Source: Agathobaculum butyriciproducens | GTDB taxonomy: Bacteria; Bacillota; Clostridia; Oscillospirales; Butyricicoccaceae | Length of the DNA: 64,000 bases | Assembly: GCA_003096535.1 (NCBI GenBank) | Contig: QEKJ01000003.1 | Coordinates: 75,068 to 139,067, forward strand | Direction of reading: 5' to 3' | Shown: positions 51,550-60,690 of the stretch, in pieces | Numbering within the stretch: the first letter of the stretch is position 1 | Layout of the letters: every line of letters begins with the position of its first letter | The notes under the pieces: model-generated | Told to the model about the DNA's origin: nothing | The model's database searches: none | The model's input: only the letters and a program-made list of their open reading frames with translations | Position numbers and translations under genes: made by a program

Positions 51550-52340
51550 AACCCGTAAAAAAAGAGAAGCATACGCCGAAACACTATCTGCCGGACACTA
51601 CGCCGAAGATTGCGGCTGCGGGCGCTACCGTGCTCGTGCTGTTGGTGGTGCTCAGCTTTGTGCTGTCCTCCGGCTGGATGCACGGCAGCAGCACCGGCAT
51701 TATCCTGCCCGGCAGTGAGGGCGATTCGCCAACGGTTGGCACAGGCAGTGCGCTGCTCACTGGGCAGAGCGTGGATGATATTACCATTGATGTCAATAAC
51801 GCCAAGACCGTTATTGCAACGCTCGCACGTCCGGCGGCATACAGCAGCAGGATCGAGAACACGATCTACTATGATGGCGGCTCGGCGGCTCTGTACTGCC
51901 ATCGCTATGTGCGGGATAATGTGATGCGCACGGATACACTCGGCAGTGACAATCAGGTGCAGTCTACGCTGATTCGCGTTCCGGACAGCAAGGTGTACGC
52001 GTGGAATGCAGGGGACAGCACTGCTTATCAGGGCAAAGCCGGCGATTTTACCGATGACGCAGCGGCTATGCTGCCGACATACGAGGATGTTCTGGCTGAC
52101 GAAGTACAGCTGACTGCTGCCGGCAGGCAGGATATTAACGGTGAACCGTGTATTGCCGTTACGTTTGAGCAGGACGGCTACCGCTGCGTATATGCCGTTT
52201 CAACGGTCAGCGGTCTGCTGGCGCAGGCGTCGTTCTATGACGGCGATACGCTGACGCGCAAAGTCACCGTCAGCGAGCTCAGCACGGAAACGCCGGACAG
52301 TGAATTGTTTACGCTGCCGGACGGCGAAAGCGTTATATAG
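51546..52340 (+). CDS. Membrane-anchored unknown protein
   Basis: 264 residues from GTG 51546, overlapping the epimerase stop by 4 bp. A basic start (KPVKKEKHTPKH), one helix (AAGATVLVLLVVLSFVLSSGW) and a soluble outside domain with alternating strands (SSRIENTIYYDGGSAALYCHRYV..., VTFEQDGYRCVYAVSTVSGLLAQASFYDGD). The outside part resembles the MucB/LolA-type fold in strand pattern, but I cannot assign a family. Probably part of the wall operon. Confidence 0.7.
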   Translation: MKPVKKEKHTPKHYLPDTTPKIAAAGATVLVLLVVLSFVLSSGWMHGSSTGIILPGSEGDSPTVGTGSALLTGQSVDDITIDVNNAKTVIATLARPAAYSSRIENTIYYDGGSAALYCHRYVRDNVMRTDTLGSDNQVQSTLIRVPDSKVYAWNAGDSTAYQGKAGDFTDDAAAMLPTYEDVLADEVQLTAAGRQDINGEPCIAVTFEQDGYRCVYAVSTVSGLLAQASFYDGDTLTRKVTVSELSTETPDSELFTLPDGESVI

Positions 52341-52435
52341 AAAAAGTGGAGAGTGGAGATTGCAGAGTGGAGAGACAGCGAAACCGTTTCGCTATCTTCA
52401 CTCTTAACTCTCCACTCTTCACTCTGATAGAAGGA
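52341..52435. repeat. GTGGAGAGTGGAGA snap-back repeat
   Basis: AGTGGAGAGTGGAGATTGCAG at 52346-52366 (read in pieces) and inverse CTCTCCACTCTTCACTCT at about 52408-52426, around an inner AGCGAAACC/GTTTCGCT hairpin. Same family as 47989-48190. Confidence 0.65.
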
Positions 52436-52447
52436 GATTACACATAA

Positions 52448-53704
52448 ATGTCTGAATATATTAAGATTTCACCGGAGATTCGTGCGCTCGGCCGTGAGGC
52501 TGAACGCGAGATCCGTCCGTATTTCGAGCGTCTCGAGGAGATCTGTGACCGCAACACCGAGAAGGTGCTGGCGGCATTTGCGAAGAACCGCGTATCCGAC
52601 AATCTGTTTGCCGGTACGACCGGCTACGGCTACGATGACTACGGCCGTGACACGCTCGACAAGATCTACGCCGATATTTTCGGCACCGAGGCCGCACTCG
52701 TGCGTATCGGCTTTGTAAACGGCACACACGCGCTGTCCTGCGCGATGTTTTCCGCCGTCAAGACCGGCGATACCGTGCTGTCCGTCACCGGACCGGCGTA
52801 TGACACGCTGCAGAACACCATCACCGGCGATTACTGCGGCAGTATGAAGAGCTACGGCATCGGCTACAGGCAGGTTGACCTCAAGGACGGCGAGCCTGAC
52901 CTGCCCGCCATCAAGGCAGCGGCGGCAGATGAGAATATCAAGCTGGTATTCATTCAGCGCAGCCGCGGCTACGGCGTCCGCAAGACGCTTTCTGTCGAGG
53001 AAATCGGCGAAATCTGCAAGACCGTGCGCGAGGTCAACACGACTGCGGCCATCATGGTCGATAACTGCTACGGCGAATTCACTGAGGAGATCGAGCCGAC
53101 GCAGGTCGGTGCGGACATCATCGCAGGCTCGCTCATCAAGAATCCGGGCGGCGGTCTGGCCCCGACCGGCGGCTATATTGCAGGCCGTGCCGATCTGGTC
53201 GAGAACGCCTCCTACAAGCTGACCGCACCCGGCATCGGCGGCGAATGCGGCTGTACGATGGGGCAGAACCGCCTGCTGTATCAGGGCCTGTTCCTGGCGC
53301 CGCATGTCACCATGCAGGCCATCAAGACCGCGATGTTCTGCGCAAAGGTCATGGAAAAGCTCGGTTACGAGGTAAGCCCGAAGGCAGAGGAGCCGCGTTA
53401 CGACATCATCCAGACCATCGCGTTCGGTGCGCCTGACCCGCTGCGCCGCTTCTGTGAGGGCATTCAGGCCGGTGCACCTGTCGATTCCTATGTAACGCCG
53501 GAGCCGTGGGCAATGCCGGGTTACGACGATCAGGTTATCATGGCTGCAGGCGCGTTCGTGCAGGGCGCGTCCATTGAGCTTTCCGCCGATGCACCGATGC
53601 GTGAGCCGTATGTCTGCTATATGCAGGGCGGCCTGACATATGAATCCGGCAAGCTGGGCATTTTGCTTGCTGCAGATAAAATTACCAAGGCAAAGGCACA
53701 GTAA
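52448..53704 (+). CDS. Methionine gamma-lyase family protein (PLP enzyme, YnbB type)
   Basis: 418 residues from ATG 52448. PLP fold I: NGTHALSCAMFSAVKTGD, the cofactor-binding Asp in IMVDNCYGEF, and the Schiff-base Lys in GSLIKNPGGGLAPTGGYIAG (about residue 235). Family PF06838, often labelled aluminium-resistance protein; a C-S lyase is likely but the substrate is unproven. Single gene. Confidence 0.9.
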   Translation: MSEYIKISPEIRALGREAEREIRPYFERLEEICDRNTEKVLAAFAKNRVSDNLFAGTTGYGYDDYGRDTLDKIYADIFGTEAALVRIGFVNGTHALSCAMFSAVKTGDTVLSVTGPAYDTLQNTITGDYCGSMKSYGIGYRQVDLKDGEPDLPAIKAAAADENIKLVFIQRSRGYGVRKTLSVEEIGEICKTVREVNTTAAIMVDNCYGEFTEEIEPTQVGADIIAGSLIKNPGGGLAPTGGYIAGRADLVENASYKLTAPGIGGECGCTMGQNRLLYQGLFLAPHVTMQAIKTAMFCAKVMEKLGYEVSPKAEEPRYDIIQTIAFGAPDPLRRFCEGIQAGAPVDSYVTPEPWAMPGYDDQVIMAAGAFVQGASIELSADAPMREPYVCYMQGGLTYESGKLGILLAADKITKAKAQ

Positions 53705-53773
53705 TGGTGAATGAAAAATAGAGGATGATGGTATCCTGCATTTTTCAATTCTTCATTTTTCGTGCGAAATCGG

Positions 53774-53803
53774 TTGACAAAGTGCGGATATGAGCGTTAT
53801 AAT
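53774..53803 (+). promoter_or_regulatory. Promoter of the thrS leader
   Basis: TTGACA (53774-53779), 18 bp, TATAAT (53798-53803): consensus promoter about 10 bp before the T-box leader. Confidence 0.85.
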
Positions 53804-53825
53804 AAATCTGTATTTATTAAGTTAT

Positions 53826-54068
53826 AGGCAATGACGGAAATCCTGTTTTCCGAAAAGCATTTGGCAGAGAGCGTGCGTCACGGCTGCAAGCACACGCAAT
53901 GCGGAGAAAACAGTACCGATTCCCGAGCCGCACAGCGGAAAACCGCAGTATGCTGTGCCGTGTCGTTCGCGTTAAGAACTCCGAGCGGCAGTCCCTCAAG
54001 GGCTGCAAGCAGGGTGGAACCGTGGGCAAGCGCTCACCCCTGAGAGATACAGGGGTGAGCGCTTTTTT
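53826..54068 (+). promoter_or_regulatory. T-box riboswitch controlling thrS
   Basis: A ~240-nt leader with a Stem I region rich in pairings (53840-53920), the T-box sequence AGGGTGGAACCGTGGGC (54011-54027) and a terminator AGCGCTCACCCCT/AGGGGTGAGCGCT followed by six T (54029-54067). Uncharged tRNA-Thr should bind and prevent termination. ACC in CAGTACCGATTC (about 53913-53924) is a candidate Thr specifier; I cannot confirm it without folding. Confidence 0.93.
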
Positions 54069-54231
54069 GTTACTCTGCAGTAATGGAAAATTGAAAATAG
54101 AGAGTTGAGAATTGTGGTTACGCGCAAAGCACGTTATAAAATTCCGTCCCGTGGACGGATACCTTCATTTTCCATTCTCCACTATCAATTACTCCACTCG
54201 TTATGATTTTACAAGAAAGGTCTGAATAAAA

Positions 54232-55986
54232 GTGTCCGAAGAAAACAAGTACACGTTTGAGAACAAGGAATACCGCGACACCTACCGTCACACGGTATCG
54301 CACATTCTCGCGCAGGCGGTCAAGCGCCTGTATCCGGAGGTCAAGCTGGCCATCGGCCCGTCCATCGACAACGGCTTCTACTACGATTTTGATGCGCCGT
54401 TCTCCTTCACGCAGGAGCACCTCGATGCTCTCGAGGCAGAGATGCGCAAGATCTGCAAGGAGAAGGAGAAGCTCGAGCGCTTCGAGCTGCCGCGCGCAGA
54501 GGCCATCAAGTTCATGGAAGAGCGTGAGGAGCCGTACAAGGTAGAGCTGATTAACGATCTGCCAGAAGATGCTACCATTTCCTTCTACAAGCAGGGCGAG
54601 TTCACTGACCTGTGCGCAGGCCCGCATCTGGACTCCACCGGCCGCGTAAAGGGCAACGGCATCAAGCTGATGAACGTCACCGGCGCTTACTGGCGCGGCG
54701 ATTCCTCCAAGAAGATGCTGCAGCGTATTTACGGCACCGCATTCCCGAAGAAGGACGAACTCGACCAGTACCTCAACATGCTGGAAGAGGCGAAGAAGCG
54801 CGATCACCGCAAGCTGGGCAAGGAGCTCGGCCTGTTCATGCTGACCGAGGAAGGCCCGGGCTTCCCGTTCTTCCTGCCGAACGGCATGATCCTCAAGAAC
54901 ACCCTGATCGACTACTGGCGCGAGGTGCACAAGCGCTACGGCTACGTTGAGGTCTCCACCCCGATGATCCTCAACCGCAAGCTGTGGGAGCGCTCCGGTC
55001 ACTGGGATCACTACAAGCAGAACATGTACACCACCGTCATCGATGACGAGGATTACGCCATCAAGCCGATGAACTGCCCGGGCGGTATGCTGGTCTACAA
55101 GGCTCAGCCGCACTCCTACAAGGAGCTGCCGCTGCGTGTCGGCGAGCTGGGTCTGGTACACCGTCATGAGCTGTCCGGCGCACTGCACGGTCTGTTCCGC
55201 GTGCGCTGCTTCACGCAGGATGATGCCCACATCTTCATGACCTGGGATCAGATGAAGGACGAGATCAAGAACGTCGTTCGTCTGTTCGATGAGGTTTACT
55301 CCACCTTTGGCCTGACCTATCAGATCGAGCTGTCCACCATGCCGGAGGATCACATGGGCGAACTGAAGGACTGGCAGTTTGCGGAAAAGACCCTCGCAGA
55401 GGCCATCACCGAGATCGGCAAGGACTACGTTGTCAACGAGGGCGACGGCGCGTTCTACGGTCCGAAGCTGGACTTCCATCTGGCAGACTCCATCGGCCGT
55501 ACCTGGCAGTGCGGCACCATCCAGCTGGATATGCAGCTGCCGGAGCGTTTTGAGCTTGAGTACACCGGCGCAGACGGCGAGAAGCACCGTCCGGTTATGA
55601 TCCACCGCGTTGTCCTCGGCTCCATTGAGCGCTTCATCGGCGTTATCACCGAGCATTTTGCAGGCGCATTCCCGACTTGGCTGGCACCGGAGCAGGTTCG
55701 CATCATGCCGATGACCGACCGCAACATCCCGTGCGCCAAGGAAGTCATGCAGCAGCTCACCGACAACGGCTTCCGCGTCACCATGGACGACCGCAACGAG
55801 AAGATTGGCTATAAGATCCGCGAAGCACAGGTTCACAAGGTTCCGTATATGATCGTCATTGGCGACAAGGACGAGGAAAAGGGTGTTATCTCGGTTCGTA
55901 CCCGCAAGACCGGCGAGACCACTGCTATGGAGACCGGCGAGTTTATCGAGAAGCTCGCGTATGAGGTTGAGAATAAGCTGAAGTAA
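54232..55986 (+). CDS. thrS: Threonyl-tRNA synthetase lacking the TGS domain
   Basis: 584 residues from GTG 54232 (AGAAAGG upstream). The protein begins directly with the editing domain (YRHTVSHILAQAVKRLYP, HxxxH zinc-like editing site, and GPHLDSTGRVK region), then the class II core (RSGHWDHYKQNMY, MNCPGGMLVYK, RVRCFTQDDAHIF, PVMIHRVVLGSIERFIG) and anticodon domain. Typical bacterial ThrRS of ~640 residues has an extra N-terminal TGS domain, absent here; the T-box terminator upstream leaves no room for it. Confidence 0.97.
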   Translation: MSEENKYTFENKEYRDTYRHTVSHILAQAVKRLYPEVKLAIGPSIDNGFYYDFDAPFSFTQEHLDALEAEMRKICKEKEKLERFELPRAEAIKFMEEREEPYKVELINDLPEDATISFYKQGEFTDLCAGPHLDSTGRVKGNGIKLMNVTGAYWRGDSSKKMLQRIYGTAFPKKDELDQYLNMLEEAKKRDHRKLGKELGLFMLTEEGPGFPFFLPNGMILKNTLIDYWREVHKRYGYVEVSTPMILNRKLWERSGHWDHYKQNMYTTVIDDEDYAIKPMNCPGGMLVYKAQPHSYKELPLRVGELGLVHRHELSGALHGLFRVRCFTQDDAHIFMTWDQMKDEIKNVVRLFDEVYSTFGLTYQIELSTMPEDHMGELKDWQFAEKTLAEAITEIGKDYVVNEGDGAFYGPKLDFHLADSIGRTWQCGTIQLDMQLPERFELEYTGADGEKHRPVMIHRVVLGSIERFIGVITEHFAGAFPTWLAPEQVRIMPMTDRNIPCAKEVMQQLTDNGFRVTMDDRNEKIGYKIREAQVHKVPYMIVIGDKDEEKGVISVRTRKTGETTAMETGEFIEKLAYEVENKLK

Positions 55987-55994
55987 GCAGCAAA

Positions 55995-56026
55995 ACGGAG
56001 AGCGGAAGCGATATTCCGTTCTCCGT
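55995..56026 (+). terminator. Hairpin after thrS
   Basis: ACGGAGAGCGGAA pairs with TTCCGTTCTCCGT; no clear T run, so termination is only probable. Confidence 0.5.
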
Positions 56027-56080
56027 CACAATAGAATAAAGGTTCATAGAGTTTTGTCATGTATGCAGGGAGGGTGCGGC

Positions 56081-57847
56081 ATGAAAAAATTTGTTTCCGC
56101 GTGTCTGATGGCAGGTCTGCTGACTTGTGCCGCCGGTGCGGCACAGGTCGGTACGATCAACAACAACTATCCCGGCGATACCGAAGCGCAGGCGCAGATG
56201 CTTTATGATCTCGGACTGTTCAAAGGCACCGACAAGGGCTTTGCGCTGGAGAAATCCATGACCCGCGCAGAGGCCTCGGTGATGCTGACCCGTCTGCTTG
56301 GCGCAGAAAAGACCGCGCTGGAAGGAAACTGGAAGCATCCGTTTACCGATGTGCCGCAGTGGGCGGACAAATACGTCGGCTGGCTGTATCAGAATGGTTT
56401 GACCAAGGGCGTTTCCGCGACACTGTACGGCTCGCAGCGCAATGTCACCTGCGGCCAGTATTGCATTTTTCTGACCCGGGCGCATTTGGATGCGGACAGC
56501 TATCAGGGTATGGCTTTTGTCGATAACGATGAGGTACGGCAGACGGACGAGGAGGGCTTTATCCGCGGAGATGCGGTTTCGCTCTCGGCGCGGCTGCTCA
56601 GTACGAACTACGCGAAAAATGGCGATGAAAGCGACCGCAGTGTGGCGGAAAAGCTGATCGACGACGGCGTTTTCACGGCGGAACAGTTCAAAAATGCGGC
56701 ATGGGACGTTCTGCCGCGTGATTACGGCAATGATTACCAGTACGATGGCAAATGGAACCTGATTGCTTCGCCGTTCGTCTGCCAGATCGCAGATGTGACA
56801 GTGGCGCAGTGTCCGATTGACGGAGTGCAGCCTGTCAGCGGTACAGACCGTTATGCGCAGAGCGATATGGAGCAGTCGGATTTTATCCTGTACCGCATGG
56901 ACAGCAAGACGATGAAACTGACGCAAGTGCTCTCGCTGCCGCAGGAAAGCTCTGTGGAATATCTCGGCCGTGCCGGAGAAACCGATTATCTGCTGGTGTA
57001 CGACCGGAAAACGGAAACGTATTCGCTGTGCTCAGTGCACGGCGATACGGTCAAAACCGAACTGACCCTGACCGAAGCACAGCAGCAGGCAGCACATACC
57101 GTTTATCAGAGCGTACGCGGCTGCATCATCTGCCCGGACGAGACGACCGGTTATAAGCTCACGGAAACAGGCGTGGAGCCGTTGGGCGTGGCAGCGGGTA
57201 TCTGCCGGCTGACGGATAACGGCATGACTGTTACGCAGAACTGTACGGCGGACGAAACCGTGCTGACGGCGTATAACTGGGACGGTCAAAAGACAGACAG
57301 CTATACCATCTCGAATGCGTATCAATCGGATGATGCCGAGGTGCGCAAGCATTGTGCGCCGCGGATAATTGGCAGCGACGGTGCACTGTTCTGGGGCACA
57401 GCTGGGCTGTACCGCGAAGAGAACGGCCGTCTGGTGCAGGTGACAGATTCTCCGGTCATCAGCGTAAAGCAGGATGCGGATGGGGCCTACTATGCTGTTT
57501 CCTGCGATAAGTCTGAGCGGACGGAATACTATTCGGATGGTATCGGATACATGGCGGGTGATATGCTCGTGCGTATCGCGCCGGACGGAACGCAGACCAC
57601 GCTTACAACACTCGATGACATTCTGATCGACGAGGTAAAGACGGTCAAAAGCGGTGCTGTTCGCTTCGCAATCGCTATTCCGACAGAGGGCCATAGAAGC
57701 GGACACTATACCTGCCTGTTGAAAGACGGAAGGATTACCGTCCGGTCTGCAACCGATGATGTATTCTACATCTGGGGTAACGATGCGCTGGAAAACGAAC
57801 AGGAAAAAATAGATAAGATTATTGCGAACCAGAAAGGTGAAGAATAA
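56081..57847 (+). CDS. Secreted S-layer-homology (SLH) domain protein
   Basis: 588 residues from ATG 56081 (GGGAGGG). Signal peptide [19 protein letters not shown]. One clear SLH repeat ([36 protein letters not shown], in pieces) and a second ([23 protein letters not shown]...[15 protein letters not shown]) anchor it to pyruvylated wall polymer. The rest (about 240-588) is beta-rich with repeated strand-turn patterns (a propeller is possible) and has no known enzyme motif. Stop and the proS start overlap by one base. Confidence 0.88.
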   Translation: MKKFVSACLMAGLLTCAAGAAQVGTINNNYPGDTEAQAQMLYDLGLFKGTDKGFALEKSMTRAEASVMLTRLLGAEKTALEGNWKHPFTDVPQWADKYVGWLYQNGLTKGVSATLYGSQRNVTCGQYCIFLTRAHLDADSYQGMAFVDNDEVRQTDEEGFIRGDAVSLSARLLSTNYAKNGDESDRSVAEKLIDDGVFTAEQFKNAAWDVLPRDYGNDYQYDGKWNLIASPFVCQIADVTVAQCPIDGVQPVSGTDRYAQSDMEQSDFILYRMDSKTMKLTQVLSLPQESSVEYLGRAGETDYLLVYDRKTETYSLCSVHGDTVKTELTLTEAQQQAAHTVYQSVRGCIICPDETTGYKLTETGVEPLGVAAGICRLTDNGMTVTQNCTADETVLTAYNWDGQKTDSYTISNAYQSDDAEVRKHCAPRIIGSDGALFWGTAGLYREENGRLVQVTDSPVISVKQDADGAYYAVSCDKSERTEYYSDGIGYMAGDMLVRIAPDGTQTTLTTLDDILIDEVKTVKSGAVRFAIAIPTEGHRSGHYTCLLKDGRITVRSATDDVFYIWGNDALENEQEKIDKIIANQKGEE

Positions 57848-59286
57848 TGGCAGAAAAGAAAAAGCTGGTCAGCGAGATCACGTCTATGGACGTGGACTTC
57901 GCGCAGTGGTACACAGATATTGTTAAAAAGGCTGAAATGGCCGATTATTCGTCCGTAAAGGGCTGTATCATCATGCGTCCATACGCACAGGCGCTATGGG
58001 AGAACATCCAGCACACGCTGGACGGCATGTTCAAGGAGACCGGTCACGAGAATGTAGCAATGCCGATCTTCATTCCGGAAAGCCTGCTGCAGAAGGAAGC
58101 CGACCACGTTGAGGGCTTCGCGCCGGAGTGTGCATGGGTAACGCACGGCGGCAACGACAAGCTGGAGGAGCGTCTGTGCGTTCGTCCGACTTCGGAGACG
58201 CTGTTCTGCGAGCATTACGCAAAGATCGTTCGCTCCTGGCGCGATCTGCCGAAGCTGTACAACCAGTGGTGCTCGGTTGTCCGTTGGGAAAAGACCACCC
58301 GTCCGTTCCTGCGCAGCCGTGAGTTCTGGTGGCAGGAGGGCCACACCGTTCATGCTACCGCCGAGGAGGCTATGGAAGAGACTCTGCGCATGCTGAACAT
58401 CTACGCGAAGTTCTTCGAGGAATGGCTGGCCATTCCGGTCGTTAAGGGCGAAAAGACCGAGAAGGAGCGCTTTGCCGGTGCAGAGAACACCTACACCATC
58501 GAGGCCATGATGCACGACTGTAAGGCTCTGCAGTCCGGTACCTCGCACTACTTCGGTGACGGCTTTGCACGCGCATTCGGCATGCAGTACACCGATAAGA
58601 ACAACACCCTGCAGTATATGTATCAGACCTCCTGGGGCGTTTCCACCCGTATCATCGGCGCAATTATCATGACGCACGGTGATAACGAGGGCCTGGTTCT
58701 GCCGCCGCGCATCGCTCCGACCCAGCTGGTTGTTATTCCGGTTGCGGCTCACAAGGAAGGCGTTAAGGAGAAGGCAACCGAGCTGTACGAGCAGGTCAAG
58801 GCAGCGGGCATCCGTGCCAAGATCGACCTGAGCGACAATACCCCGGGCTGGAAGTTTGCCGAGTACGAGATGAAGGGCATTCCGCTTCGTCTGGAGGTTG
58901 GTCCGCGCGATATCGCTGAGGGTCAGTGCGTACTGGTTCGCCGCGACACCCGCGAAAAGACCGTTGTTAAGTTCGAGGATCTCGAAAAGACCATTCCGGC
59001 ACTGCTGGAGGATATCCAGAAGTCGCTGTATGAGAAGGCGCTCGCAAACCGCGAGGCGCATACCTATACCGCAAAGTCTCTTGACGAGATGAAGTCTATC
59101 CTTGCTGAGCACACCGGCTTTATCAAGTCCATGTGGTGCGGCGACCTCGCCTGCGAGGAGAAGGTCAAGGAAGAGACCGGTATGCCGAGCCGCTGCATGC
59201 CGTTTGAGCAGGAGCACATCGCAGATACCTGTCCGGTCTGCGGCAAGCCTGCAAACAAGATGGTTGTCTGGGGCATCGCGTACTAA
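57847..59286 (+). CDS. proS: Prolyl-tRNA synthetase, archaeal/eukaryotic type
   Basis: 479 residues. Class II core: [66 protein letters not shown] (in pieces). No editing insertion between motifs 2 and 3, and the C-terminal zinc-like domain ends in WGIAY with conserved Tyr: the ProS type 3 form, present in some Firmicutes beside or instead of the bacterial one. Charges tRNA-Pro. Confidence 0.96.
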   Translation: MAEKKKLVSEITSMDVDFAQWYTDIVKKAEMADYSSVKGCIIMRPYAQALWENIQHTLDGMFKETGHENVAMPIFIPESLLQKEADHVEGFAPECAWVTHGGNDKLEERLCVRPTSETLFCEHYAKIVRSWRDLPKLYNQWCSVVRWEKTTRPFLRSREFWWQEGHTVHATAEEAMEETLRMLNIYAKFFEEWLAIPVVKGEKTEKERFAGAENTYTIEAMMHDCKALQSGTSHYFGDGFARAFGMQYTDKNNTLQYMYQTSWGVSTRIIGAIIMTHGDNEGLVLPPRIAPTQLVVIPVAAHKEGVKEKATELYEQVKAAGIRAKIDLSDNTPGWKFAEYEMKGIPLRLEVGPRDIAEGQCVLVRRDTREKTVVKFEDLEKTIPALLEDIQKSLYEKALANREAHTYTAKSLDEMKSILAEHTGFIKSMWCGDLACEEKVKEETGMPSRCMPFEQEHIADTCPVCGKPANKMVVWGIAY

Positions 59287-59318
59287 GCGAAGTCTCAGAA
59301 CCAAAAAACTGTACAAGC

Positions 59319-59352
59319 AAAAAGTCCCTCATCAGTCGATGGGGGACTTTTT
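59319..59352 (+). terminator. Terminator of proS
   Basis: AAAAAGTCCCTCATC pairs with GATGGGGGACTTTTT; both strands possible. Confidence 0.85.
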
Positions 59353-59403
59353 GCGCCAATAGAGAAACTTTTTCAGCAGATCGAACGGTTTGTGCGGCAG
59401 TGA

Positions 59404-59574
59404 TCAGATACCGGTTGCAAAGCTGCCGATCAGGAAGCCGCCGTCTGTATTCTTAACGAGAATGAAGAATGAAGCAGTGGCATCCTTCAGGTCATAGGTC
59501 GAATTTGCCGACGGCTTCATTTTAAACGGACAGTCGAAAACCATCGGCTTGCCGTCATACAGAACGGCGAATTT
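59404..59574 (-). CDS. Possible small unknown protein
   Basis: The minus-strand frame ending at 59404 has credible content (KFAVLYDGKPMVFDCPFKMKP, DATASFFILVKNTDGGFLIGSFATGI), which looks like one small beta domain. Its start is unclear: the frame enters a 14-bp palindrome (59576-59609) and overlaps the end of the Cys-rich gene. I give the part after the palindrome only. No family recognised. Confidence 0.35.
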   Translation of the reverse strand, partial: KFAVLYDGKPMVFDCPFKMKPSANSTYDLKDATASFFILVKNTDGGFLIGSFATGI

Positions 59575-59575
59575 A

Positions 59576-59609
59576 CAGCCGGCTGGGAGCAAATACTCCC
59601 AGCCGGCTG
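59576..59609. terminator. 14-bp perfect hairpin after the Cys-rich gene
   Basis: CAGCCGGCTGGGAG and CTCCCAGCCGGCTG with a 6-nt loop, 20 bp after the stop at 59630; GC-rich, weak T run. Confidence 0.6.
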
Positions 59610-59629
59610 CGTGTAAACGGGTAGATAGA

Positions 59630-60556
59630 TTATCTGCAGGAATTATTGCCGTTGCAGGAATTGTTATTGCTGCAGCCACAGCCGCTGCGATTGTCATTTA
59701 CGCCGGCACTGCCGGTGAACAGACAGCCTGCCTTGTCGCTCTGCGGCGGGAAAAAGGCGTCGATGGGGAAGTCAAAGCTCGAGAAGATCTCGCACGGGTC
59801 CTGCTCACCGCCGACACCGCTGTTCGAGCAGTCGCGCCGCGGCAGACATACGTCGTAAGCGGGCATGAGCAGCTGAATGTCGCGCTCGAGCCGGATGATC
59901 GAGAACTGACCGAGGGTTACGAACAGCTGATAGCCATCGTTGCTGAGCACGAGATCGTCACCGCCGAAGCACGAGCAGATTGAACGGGGTACTTCATGCA
60001 GCGCGCAGCAGCAGCAGTTGCAGCTGGTTTCCGGCGCAACCACACGCGCGTCCAGCATGATCGGATCAACGACCTCTACGACCGCAGTCGGCTTGTTGCT
60101 GTCAGGCCGCAGCTGCACATCGCGGCCGTCCTCGATATACTGCGAGGAAAAGATGCGCGCGCCGCCTTCGCCGCCGAACAGTACAACACGTTTGTCAAAT
60201 ACCGCCAGTCCGTCCACGATACGCGGACGACCGATTACGCAGCTGATTTCACATTCAATGCGATAGAAAAAGCGGATATCAACGCTGTAGAAACCTCGAT
60301 TAAACTGAATCCGCTCAACATCAATAGAAACACAGAGCAGTTCCGCTTCACGCGGCTTCACAGATGCAATGCCACCGGCATTGATCAGCTCCTGCGCATC
60401 GCGGGTGAGATACACGCGAATGTCACGCAGGCACTCCTTGCTGCGGCAGGAGTCGTAAACCTTTTTGGTGTGGACGCAGACCGCTTCGCGGAAGCCGCCT
60501 GCACTGTTGCCGTTATTGCCGCCGATCGGACCCGGGCAGCAAACTTTTTCAGCCAT
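59630..60556 (-). CDS. Conserved Cys-rich clostridial protein (possible spore/coat-type)
   Basis: 308 residues from ATG 60556 (GGAGGT). Begins MAEKVCCPGPIGGNNG and continues EAVCVHTKKVYDSCRSKECLRDIRVYLT; this CPGP...KVYDSC.DK/E.C pattern recurs in uncharacterised Clostridia proteins. A second Cys cluster (ETSCNCCCCALHEVP) lies near residue 190 and a Cys/Asn-rich tail (GCGCSNNNSCNGNNSCR) at the end. No signal peptide. Function unknown; heavy cysteine content would suit a cross-linked coat protein, which is inference. Confidence 0.75.
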   Translation of the reverse strand: MAEKVCCPGPIGGNNGNSAGGFREAVCVHTKKVYDSCRSKECLRDIRVYLTRDAQELINAGGIASVKPREAELLCVSIDVERIQFNRGFYSVDIRFFYRIECEISCVIGRPRIVDGLAVFDKRVVLFGGEGGARIFSSQYIEDGRDVQLRPDSNKPTAVVEVVDPIMLDARVVAPETSCNCCCCALHEVPRSICSCFGGDDLVLSNDGYQLFVTLGQFSIIRLERDIQLLMPAYDVCLPRRDCSNSGVGGEQDPCEIFSSFDFPIDAFFPPQSDKAGCLFTGSAGVNDNRSGCGCSNNNSCNGNNSCR

Positions 60557-60633
60557 GTATATTACCTCCAAACAAAAATTGAAGCAACTTCAGTATCAAT
60601 CTATTCGGAGATTTTCCGGGGTGTTACATTAAG

Positions 60634-60666
60634 AAGTCCCTCTGTACCTTCAATACAGGGGGACTT
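60634..60666. terminator. Terminator-like hairpin
   Basis: AAGTCCCTCTGTA pairs with TACAGGGGGACTT; between the oxidoreductase gene and the Cys-rich gene. Confidence 0.6.
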
Positions 60667-60690
60667 CCGTCAAAGAGGGATGGGACTGCT

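Noticed and set aside
54118-55836. 572-codon open frame opposite thrS
   Set aside because: Mirror of thrS codon bias; also crosses the T-box/thrS start region.
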